NCBI RefSeq assembly: GCF_002737765.1
Contig: NZ_PEGG01000032.1
Span: 1 to 13,305, forward strand
Origin: Caulobacter sp. B11
Lineage (GTDB): Bacteria > Pseudomonadota > Alphaproteobacteria > Caulobacterales > Caulobacteraceae
Length of the DNA stretch: 13,305 nucleotides
Direction of reading: 5' to 3'
Positions within the stretch are counted from its first letter, which is position 1. The number at the start of each line of letters is the position of its first letter. Shown piece by piece: positions 8,712-13,305 of this stretch. A program made the position numbers and the translations under genes. The notes beneath the pieces are model-generated. The model searched no databases, was not told where the DNA came from, and saw only the letters and a list, made by a program, of their open reading frames with translations.

Positions 8712-8958
8712 AGGGCCGAGCATGGTGATTCCAGGGCGCGGCGCACGAGTTCCAGACAAGCAAAAGCCCGCACGGGAGGGGCTCCGCACGGGCTTTCACG
8801 ACATGGGTCTTCATAAGTCTATGTCGGCTGACCGGCCCATGATCGAGGGCGGGCTGGGGGGCTGTTCAGAGTCCAGAACCACGGGAACGTCCGATCAGCC
8901 GACATCGTCAAGATGAGCGGGCAAACAGGCGGGCGAGAGACCAAATCAAGGTCTTTTC
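8521..8958. repeat. Tandem diverged duplication, period about 243 bp
   Basis: Two units (about 8521-8711 and 8763-8958) share, in the same order and spacing, a GC-rich hairpin, ATGTCGGC-x-GACCGG, a G6-7 run followed by CTGTTCAG, GTCCGATCA-x-CCGAC, and AAGGTC-x-TTTC. Between these blocks the sequence has drifted considerably, so the duplication is not recent. No open frame is shared by both copies. Confidence 0.8.
8755..8958 (-). ncRNA. Candidate small RNA, copy 2 of a tandem pair
   Basis: This has the same architecture as copy 1, about 243 bp upstream on the minus strand. The 5' block is GAAAAGACCTT (complement of 8948-8958). A long-range stem of 15 pairs (8891-8905 with 8821-8835; 14 Watson-Crick plus one G-U) encloses CTGAACAG-C6-AGCCC. 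The terminator is AAAGCCCG/CGGGCTTT (8763-8770 and 8789-8796) with an inner GGAG-CCC-CTCC stem, followed by TTTTGCTTG. It is divergent from the DUF2794 gene. Copy-to-copy differences cluster outside paired and C-rich parts. No SigT-type or clear housekeeping promoter is found upstream, so the start is uncertain. Confidence 0.6.
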
Positions 8959-9053
8959 GTGGCGGCCCGCTCGCCGTTCGTCACATCGACGTCGCCCTGT
9001 AGCGTTCAGGCAACGCTCGCCAACCGCGATGATTTGGGCTTAGGCTCGCGGCG

Positions 9054-9380
9054 ATGGCCCTTGATCCGCGTCCCGCCGCCGGCATGGTGTTTTTCGAGCG
9101 TCGCGAGATCGATCTGCTCATGCGCCTCTACGGCCGCATGGTCGCGGCCGGCGAGTGGCGCGACTACGGCATGGCCGGGTTGAGCGATCATGCGGTGTTC
9201 TCGATCTTCCGCCACGCCGCCGAAGCCCCGCTCTACCGCGTCGAGAAGCGCCCCGACCTGGCCCGCAAGCAGGGCCAGTGGGCGGTGGTCGGCCAGGGCG
9301 GCGTCGTGCTGCGCCGCGGCCACGACCTGGCCCAGGTGCTGCGGGTGTTCGACAAGGGGCGGTTCAAGGTCGTGGACTGA
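9054..9380 (+). CDS. DUF2794 family protein
   Basis: The 108-residue product matches the alphaproteobacterial DUF2794 family: VFFERREIDLLMRLYGRMVA, then GEWRDYGMAGLSDHAVFSIF, RVEKRPDLARKQGQW and a final LRRGHDLAQVLRVF. It is small, soluble and mostly alpha/beta, with no signal peptide or membrane segment. Function is unknown; I assign none. The chosen ATG has no good Shine-Dalgarno sequence, and an internal ATG at codon 11 is just before the conserved region, so the first ten residues are less certain. It is divergent from the candidate small RNA copy 2 and convergent with the Bax-inhibitor-like gene; a shared terminator separates the latter two. Confidence 0.85.
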   Translation: MALDPRPAAGMVFFERREIDLLMRLYGRMVAAGEWRDYGMAGLSDHAVFSIFRHAAEAPLYRVEKRPDLARKQGQWAVVGQGGVVLRRGHDLAQVLRVFDKGRFKVVD

Positions 9381-9437
9381 AGGGGGCTGCCGCGGTTTGC
9401 CGGCTGGGGCCCGCAGGTCCCCGCACCCCACGAAAAA

Positions 9438-9463
9438 GGCCCCGGCGGTTTCCCGCCGGGGCC
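9438..9463. terminator. Bidirectional intrinsic terminator
   Basis: GGCCCCGGCGG (9438-9448), loop TTTC, CCGCCGGGGCC (9453-9463): a perfect 11-bp stem between convergent genes. The minus strand reads TTTTT right after the stem and the plus strand reads TCTGTATTT, so it can end transcripts from both sides. Confidence 0.9.
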
Positions 9464-9488
9464 TCTGTATTTCGCCTAGAGCTTGATC

Positions 9489-10235
9489 CTAGCGGCGATC
9501 GCCGAGGAAGAAGAGCAGGAAGCGGAACAGGTTGATGAAGTCCAGATAGAGGTTCAGGGCGCCGTAGTTGGTGGCCACCGCCGAGGCGGCCGCGTCGCCG
9601 CCGACCTCGTAATAGGTCATCTTCAGGTTCTGGGTGTCATAGGCGATCAGACCCGCGAAGATCAGCACGCCGATGGCGTTGATCGCGAAGACCAGGATCG
9701 GCGACGGGAAGAACACCGCCACCAGCGACGCCAGGATCAGGCCGACCAGGCCGACGATCAGGAAGCTGCCGAAACCGGTCAGGTCCTTCTTGGTGGTGTA
9801 ACCGACCAGGCTGAGCGCGCCAAAGGCGGTCGCGGTGATCATGAAGGTCGTGAACACGCTGGCGCCGGTATAGAGCAGCACCACCGTGCCCAGCGACGCG
9901 CCGATCAGCGACACGATCGTCCAGTAGATGATGCCGGCCGTGCGGGGCGTGATCGACTTCATCACGAAGCTGGAGAACAGCAGGATGCCCAGAGGCGCGA
10001 AGGCGATGACCATGCCCAGCACGCTGTAGCCGACGCGGCCGTTGACCACGGTGAACAGCATGTCACGGACCGGCGGAAAGGAGCTGGTCAGCCAGGCGAG
10101 GCCGGCGGACAGCAAAAGGCCCAGGGCCACCTTGTTGTAGACGCCGAGCATGAAGCTGCGCAGGCCGGCGTCAACCGACATGTCGGCGCGATCCGCCGGG
10201 ATCGAGCGCGCGTAGTCGCGGTTGAGGTCGTTCAT
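9489..10235 (-). CDS. Bax inhibitor-1 (YbhL/YccA) family inner-membrane protein
   Basis: The 248-residue product has a short polar N-terminus (to about 25) and then about seven hydrophobic segments. It carries family hallmarks: FMLGVYNKVALGL at the first helix, SLVGYTTKKDLTGFGSFL in the middle (about 143-160), FAGLIAYDTQNLK (about 193-205) and a last hydrophobic stretch with YLDFINLFRFLL. Bacterial BI-1 homologues are pH-sensitive calcium-leak channels or regulators of FtsH proteolysis; which applies here is unknown. The frame extends far upstream without a stop, but the start MNDLNRDYARS is chosen because it begins the conserved protein and follows an AAGGG ribosome site. That site lies in a tiny hairpin just before the ATG. 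Divergent from tas. Confidence 0.93.
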   Translation of the reverse strand: MNDLNRDYARSIPADRADMSVDAGLRSFMLGVYNKVALGLLLSAGLAWLTSSFPPVRDMLFTVVNGRVGYSVLGMVIAFAPLGILLFSSFVMKSITPRTAGIIYWTIVSLIGASLGTVVLLYTGASVFTTFMITATAFGALSLVGYTTKKDLTGFGSFLIVGLVGLILASLVAVFFPSPILVFAINAIGVLIFAGLIAYDTQNLKMTYYEVGGDAAASAVATNYGALNLYLDFINLFRFLLFFLGDRR

Positions 10236-10310
10236 GGAGGGAAAACCCTTCGATTGTGAAACGTCCAAGCTGGACGCCTGTCGAATATCGGGTGGCGAAG
10301 GCCCGCGCGC
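10236..10310 (-). promoter_or_regulatory. Possible ybhL-type leader upstream of the Bax inhibitor-1 gene
   Basis: On the minus strand there is a 6-bp hairpin, CGTCCA-GCT-TGGACG (complement of 10262-10276). A second small hairpin, AGGG-TTTT-CCCT (10238-10249), holds the ribosome site and ends 2 nt before the ATG. An alphaproteobacterial 'ybhL leader' RNA motif is described upstream of this gene family. I recognise the context and the hairpins but cannot confirm the consensus by eye. Confidence 0.35.
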
Positions 10311-10379
10311 AAGATGTTCCCCCATCGAACCTGGCGCCCTAGATTGCCGGAGCCGCGACGGCGCGGCCTTGGGGGCTTC

Positions 10380-11432
10380 ATGAACTATTCCGAACTTGGC
10401 CGAACCGGCTTGAAAGTGTCGCGCTGCTGCCTGGGCACCATGACCTGGGGCTCGCAGAACACCGAAGCCGAAGCTCACGCCCAGATGGACTACGCCCTCG
10501 AGCGCGGGGTCAATTTCTGGGACACGGCCGAGATGTACGCCAGCCCGCCGACCCCCGAGACCCAGGGCAGCACCGAGCGCTATATCGGCTCGTGGCTGAA
10601 GAAGACCGGCAAGCGCGACCAGATCGTCCTGGCCTCCAAGGTGGCCGGACGGGGCAGCGCCTTCGGCGGCCTGACCTGGCTGCGCCAGGATGGGGCCAGC
10701 ACCCGCCACACCCGGGCCCAGATCGACGAGGCGGTCGAAAATTCGCTCAAGCGCCTGAACACCGACTATCTGGACCTCTACCAACTGCACTGGCCCGACC
10801 GGGCGGTGCGGGTGTTCGGCGGCCAGACCTACAAGGACTATGACCAGGACTACGAGACCTTCGGCGACATCCTCGAGGCCCTCGACGCCCACGTGAAGAA
10901 GGGGACGATCCGGGCCCTGGGCGTCTCCAATGAGTTTCCCTGGGGGGTGATGAAGTTCCTGGAGGAGAGCAAGACCCGCGGCCTGCCGCGCATCGCCTCG
11001 ATCCAGAACGCCTATCATCTGGCCAACCGCACCTTCGAATATGGCCTGGCCGAGATCGCCCTGCGCGAGGACGTCGGCCTGCTGGCCTATTCGCCCCTGG
11101 CCCAGGGGGCCCTGACCGGCAAATATTTCGACGGCGCCCTGCCGGCCGGCTCGCGCAAGGCGCTGTACAATCGCATGCAGCGCTATGAGGGACCGGGGGC
11201 TGAGTTCGCCATGCGGGCCTATGTCGACCTGGCCCGCGCCCATGGTCTCGACCCCGCCGCCCTGGCCCTGAAGTTCTGCGACGCGCGGCCGTTCGTGACC
11301 GCCACCATCATCGGCGCCACCTCGATGGCGCAGCTGAAGACCAATATCGACGCCTTCGACCTCGACTGGACCGACGAGCTGGAAAAGGCCGTCAACGCCA
11401 TCCACGTCGCCCAACCCAACCCCTGTCCATGA
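10380..11432 (+). CDS. tas: Tas-like NADP(H)-dependent aldo/keto reductase
   Basis: The 350-residue product is a cytoplasmic TIM-barrel oxidoreductase that reduces carbonyl substrates with NADPH. It closely follows E. coli Tas: MNYSELGRTGLKVS, then LGTMTWGSQNTEAEAHAQ, TAEMYASPPTPETQGSTE and LNTDYLDLYQLHWPDR. The catalytic tetrad is visible as D48, Y53, K87 and H137, and the cofactor-binding end as TIIGATSMAQLKTNI. The physiological substrate of Tas is not established. The frame is open for 66 bp upstream, but the conserved start MNYSELGRTG fixes the ATG at 10380. Its TGA overlaps the thpR ATG by 4 nt, so the two genes are translationally coupled. It is divergent from the Bax-inhibitor gene, with a 144-bp intergenic space. 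Confidence 0.92.
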   Translation: MNYSELGRTGLKVSRCCLGTMTWGSQNTEAEAHAQMDYALERGVNFWDTAEMYASPPTPETQGSTERYIGSWLKKTGKRDQIVLASKVAGRGSAFGGLTWLRQDGASTRHTRAQIDEAVENSLKRLNTDYLDLYQLHWPDRAVRVFGGQTYKDYDQDYETFGDILEALDAHVKKGTIRALGVSNEFPWGVMKFLEESKTRGLPRIASIQNAYHLANRTFEYGLAEIALREDVGLLAYSPLAQGALTGKYFDGALPAGSRKALYNRMQRYEGPGAEFAMRAYVDLARAHGLDPAALALKFCDARPFVTATIIGATSMAQLKTNIDAFDLDWTDELEKAVNAIHVAQPNPCP

Positions 11433-11965
11433 TCCGCCTGTTCACCGCCGTCGCTGTTCCCGCCGAGATCGGCGCTCCCCTGCTGGCCCGCCAGCACGGG
11501 ATCGAGGGCGCGCGATGGCGGCCGCAGGAGGCCTTCCACATCACGCTGAAGTTCATCGGCGACGTGCAGGAACCGATGGCCGCCGACCTCGACGAGCAAC
11601 TGGCGGCCATCGAGGCCCCGGCCTTCGACCTGTCCCTGGCCGGGGTCGGCTTCTTCGGCGAGGGGCCCGAGATCCACGCCGTCTGGGCCGGGGTCGCCGA
11701 GAGCCCGGACCTGCGCCGGCTGGCCAAGGCCAATGAGGCCGCCGCCCGTCGGGCCGAGCTCAAGCCCGAGACGCGGCTCTACACGCCGCATGTCACCCTG
11801 GCCTATCTGAAGCGCCCGGCCGTGCCCGAGGTGGCCGCCTGGATCCAGGCCCACAACCTTCTGGCCTCGCCGGCCTTCCGGGTGGACCGGTTCGGCCTCT
11901 ATTCCAGCTGGCGCACCAGCGAGGGCTCGGCCTACCGGCTGGAGGCGCAATACCCGCTGGGGTGA
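11429..11965 (+). CDS. thpR: RNA 2',3'-cyclic phosphodiesterase (2'-5' RNA ligase family)
   Basis: The 178-residue product belongs to the 2H phosphoesterase superfamily. ThpR/LigT hydrolyses 2',3'-cyclic phosphate RNA ends and in vitro can join 2'-5' bonds. Both catalytic HxTx motifs are present: HITL at 37-40 and HVTL at 121-124, each in its usual context (EAFHITLKFIGDV and LYTPHVTLAYLKR). The start MIRLFTAVAVP is typical of the family and length is normal (about 180). It starts in an ATGA overlap with tas, so it is the second gene of a two-gene operon. Its stop lies 4 bp from the stop of the convergent PIN toxin gene, leaving no space for a terminator. Confidence 0.93.
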   Translation: MIRLFTAVAVPAEIGAPLLARQHGIEGARWRPQEAFHITLKFIGDVQEPMAADLDEQLAAIEAPAFDLSLAGVGFFGEGPEIHAVWAGVAESPDLRRLAKANEAAARRAELKPETRLYTPHVTLAYLKRPAVPEVAAWIQAHNLLASPAFRVDRFGLYSSWRTSEGSAYRLEAQYPLG

Positions 11966-11969
11966 AGGC

Positions 11970-12398
11970 TCAGGCGTCAAGCGCCTCGACCAGAACACCC
12001 AGATCCCGCGCGGCGGCGGCCAGACGACGGTCGAGGGTGACCAAAGCGTCGCCCGTGCGCCCGCAAAGCGCCAGGTGTAAGGCGTCGGGTGCGCGCAACA
12101 TCAGCTCGAAACGCCGGTCAATCGCGCTCGCCATCCGGACGTCGGCACCCAGAATGTCCACGTCGATCGTCTCGGCCAGCCGCCAGGCATCCAGGTCCGA
12201 AAGATGCCGCGCGGCCTGATCGGCCGAGATCTGACGCATGCGCACCAGTCGCGACAATGCCGACGCCGCTTCAGCAGCGGCGAATTCGCTGATCACGATG
12301 CGTCGATCGGCGGTGCGGATGAAGCGCTCGACAGCCCCGCTCGCAGCCTCGCTCACCATGGTCGGAAGAATGACGCTAGCGTCGAGATAAAGCCTCAT
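11970..12398 (-). CDS. PIN-domain toxin, VapC-like ribonuclease
   Basis: The 142-residue product is a PIN-domain protein, the toxin of a type II toxin-antitoxin pair, expected to be a Mg2+-dependent endoribonuclease. Acidic active-site residues can be placed: D6 in LYLDAS, E43 in AAEAASAL (E38 is an alternative), D105 in RAPDALHLA and D123 in VTLDRRL. Length is typical. RNA target is unknown; VapC proteins often cut tRNA or rRNA. The ATG overlaps the antitoxin stop by 4 nt, giving coupled translation with antitoxin first. The 3' end faces thpR with a 4-bp gap. No frame damage or active-site loss is seen, so it is probably functional. Confidence 0.9.
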   Translation of the reverse strand: MRLYLDASVILPTMVSEAASGAVERFIRTADRRIVISEFAAAEAASALSRLVRMRQISADQAARHLSDLDAWRLAETIDVDILGADVRMASAIDRRFELMLRAPDALHLALCGRTGDALVTLDRRLAAAARDLGVLVEALDA

Positions 12399-12661
12399 CC
12401 GTCCGGATCGTCGTAGAGACTGTTGAGCAGTTCTACGGAATTCATGCCCTTGATCGGGGGATAGGCGTTTCGCCCGGCCAGCAAGCGCTCGAAGGCGGCG
12501 GCCCGGACTTCAGGCGAGGACGGCGGCTTGGACTCGACGAGCGGTCTGATCTCAGCGATCGGCTCTCCATGACGGGTGATAATAACCTCTTGGCCCTGGA
12601 GGGATTCATCGATCAGGCGTGGGAGGTTTTCTCTGGCGTCGGCGAGGCTGTAGCGGCTCAT
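12395..12661 (-). CDS. Phd/YefM-family antitoxin
   Basis: This is the antitoxin partner of the downstream PIN toxin. It binds and neutralises the toxin and usually represses its own promoter. From the chosen ATG the product is 88 residues: SRYSLADARENLPRLIDESL, then GQEVIITRHGEPIAEIRPL, the standard Phd/YefM DNA-binding fold, followed by a toxin-binding tail (AAFERLLAGRN to YDDPDG). An ATG four codons earlier (12671-12673) is possible. I prefer 12661 because a GGAG site (complement of 12668-12671) lies 6 nt before it, and the upstream promoter would leave only a few bases before the earlier ATG. Pairing Phd/YefM-type antitoxins with PIN toxins is common. It overlaps the toxin gene by 4 nt. 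Confidence 0.88.
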   Translation of the reverse strand: MSRYSLADARENLPRLIDESLQGQEVIITRHGEPIAEIRPLVESKPPSSPEVRAAAFERLLAGRNAYPPIKGMNSVELLNSLYDDPDG

Positions 12662-12682
12662 CTCGATCTCCATCAGCCTGAC

Positions 12683-12729
12683 ATCATAGCCTTTTCCGAC
12701 AGAGCGTCCAAATCACGCCACGGCGTGAT
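12683..12729 (-). promoter_or_regulatory. Promoter and possible operator of the toxin-antitoxin operon
   Basis: On the minus strand TTGGAC (12706-12711), a 17-bp spacer and TATGAT (12683-12688) form a good sigma-70-type promoter; transcription would start near 12676. A perfect inverted repeat, ATCACGCC-AC-GGCGTGAT (12712-12729), touches the -35 box and overlaps the end of the DUF2237 frame. It could be the autoregulatory operator or a stem ending DUF2237 transcription. Confidence 0.5.
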
Positions 12730-13091
12730 CCTTCAGAACGCCCAGCGGCACCACGGCGAGCATTTCCTCGTGGCTGGCCTCCAGCACCACCGGCGGGGCG
12801 ACGCCGGCGTCGAGGGCTTCCTTCCAGCGGCCGGCGCACAGGCACCAGCGATCGCCCGGCAGCAGGCCGCGAAAGGCGAACTCGGGACGCGGGTCGTCAG
12901 GTCATTGCCCGTGGCCCGCGAGAAGGCCAGGAATTCCTCGGTCATCACCGCGCAGACGGTGTGCAGGCCCAGATCGTGCGGCCGGTCTCGCAACAGCCGT
13001 TGCGATAGAAGCCGGTGACCGGATTGAGCGAGCAGGGCTTCAGCTCCTGGCCCAGGACGTTCTTGGCGGACTCGTCGTAACGCATGCTCAT
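12713..13091 (-). pseudogene. DUF2237 family gene broken by two single-base losses
   Basis: On the minus strand the ATG at 13089-13091 begins MSMRYDESAKNVLGQELKPC and runs through NPVTGFYRNGCCETG. The next residues, PHDLGLHTVCAVMTEEFLAF, are one frame over: adding one C near 12982 (GGCCG to GGCCCG) restores them. After RATGNDLTT the frame breaks again; adding one C near 12891 (ACCCG to ACCCCG) gives PRPEFAFRGLLPGDRWCLCA and runs to TGA at 12713-12715. With both bases the product is 126 residues, the usual size of this small cysteine-rich family, whose function is unknown. All conserved blocks remain, which argues for very recent damage or sequencing error in C runs rather than an old relic. 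The last codons overlap the palindrome before the toxin-antitoxin promoter. Confidence 0.85.
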
Positions 13092-13219
13092 GACGCGATC
13101 CTAACCCGAAATACGAGAATCCGGACACGGTTTGGCTGCCGGGGCGTGTGATGACTTCCGGCCCCGCCCGTCAGATGCTTTAGAAGAAGCAACATCGACA
13201 ACAAGAGCCCCTCGGACCC

Positions 13220-13305
13220 ATGACCGACCTTGCCCGGCCCCGTCGCAGCGCCCTCTACATGCCCGCCTCCAACGCCAAGGCGGTGGAAAAGGCCCGGACG
13301 CTGGA
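13220..13305 (+). CDS. HpcH/HpaI aldolase/citrate lyase family protein, N-terminal part
   Basis: Only 28 complete codons are in the window. They read MTDLARPRRSALYMPASNAK then AVEKARTL, matching the start of CitE-like/CoA-ester lyases (R-S-x-L-Y-x-P-x-x-x-x-x-x-x-E-K-A). Such enzymes cleave or form CoA esters such as (S)-malyl-CoA or citramalyl-CoA with a Mg2+-dependent TIM barrel; the exact substrate cannot be told from this fragment. No clear Shine-Dalgarno sequence precedes the ATG. The gene runs off the window edge and is divergent from the DUF2237 gene. Confidence 0.8.
   Translation, partial: MTDLARPRRSALYMPASNAKAVEKARTL

Noticed and set aside
7741..8916. 391-codon plus-strand frame running through the DUF1223 gene and the RNA locus
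   Set aside because: It is out of frame with the recognisable DUF1223 protein, Arg/Pro-rich, and not shared between the two RNA copies.
8513..8958. 6S RNA
   Set aside because: The 5' and 3' ends do not form the closing stem and there is no large promoter-like central bubble.
8712..9053. SigT (general stress) promoter for the small RNAs
   Set aside because: A GGAAC occurs on the minus strand near 8750, but no CGTT follows at 16-17 bp, so I do not claim stress control or identity with the known Caulobacter stress RNA GsrN.
10236..11414. Upstream extension of the Bax-inhibitor frame to 641 codons
   Set aside because: The extension is antisense to tas and non-conserved; the family protein begins at MNDLNRDYARS.

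Overview
The window is high-GC, densely packed DNA with strong G/C bias at third codon positions. Gene content (divergent ccmA and acnA, a DUF1223 gene after acnA, DUF2794, DUF2237), a CtrA-type TTAA-N7-TTGA box and a GANTC site in a promoter point to an alphaproteobacterium, most likely Caulobacter or a close relative. This is inferred from gene content and motifs, not from a database search.

Layout: (1) 1-181, the 3' end of a probable MarR-type regulator. (2) 225-591, a small Gln/Ala-rich protein gene on the minus strand. Its frame lacks a start codon unless one base is missing just after an ATG, and it has a CtrA/CcrM-type promoter. (3) 592-4819, cytochrome c maturation genes on the minus strand in two blocks: ccmA-ccmB (3543-4819) and ccmC-ccmD-ccmG (592-2025). 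The blocks are separated by a Met/His-rich Spy/CpxP-like periplasmic protein gene and about 890 bp of gene-free, inverted-repeat-rich DNA that includes a 128-bp palindromic element with 12-bp terminal inverted repeats. (4) 5002-8494, aconitase acnA and a secreted DUF1223 protein, separated by a strong hairpin. (5) 8495-9053, a gene-free interval holding two tandem, diverged copies (period about 243 bp) of what look like minus-strand small RNAs. Each copy has a conserved 15-bp long-range stem, a C-rich loop and a terminator hairpin with a CCCCTCC loop. (6) 9054-10235, a DUF2794 gene and a convergent Bax-inhibitor-1 family membrane protein gene with a possible structured leader. (7) 10380-11965, a Tas-like aldo/keto reductase and the 2'-5' RNA ligase-like phosphodiesterase thpR, overlapping by 4 nt. 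(8) 11970-12711, a Phd/YefM-PIN (VapBC-like) toxin-antitoxin operon with a readable promoter. (9) 12713-13091, a DUF2237 gene broken by two apparent single-base losses. (10) 13220 to the end, the start of a HpcH/HpaI (CitE-like) lyase.

How the genes fit together: CcmA/B/C/D handle heme export and delivery for periplasmic cytochrome c assembly, and CcmG supplies reductant to apocytochrome thiols. AcnA is the TCA-cycle aconitase. The toxin-antitoxin module is a self-contained accessory unit. The tandem RNA locus at about 8.5-9.0 kb is the best candidate for something undescribed. The small CtrA/GANTC-promoter gene and the structured stretch at 2821-3084 come next. Three separate single-base G/C losses would each restore a conserved or coding-like frame, so sequencing indels should be excluded before calling real gene decay.
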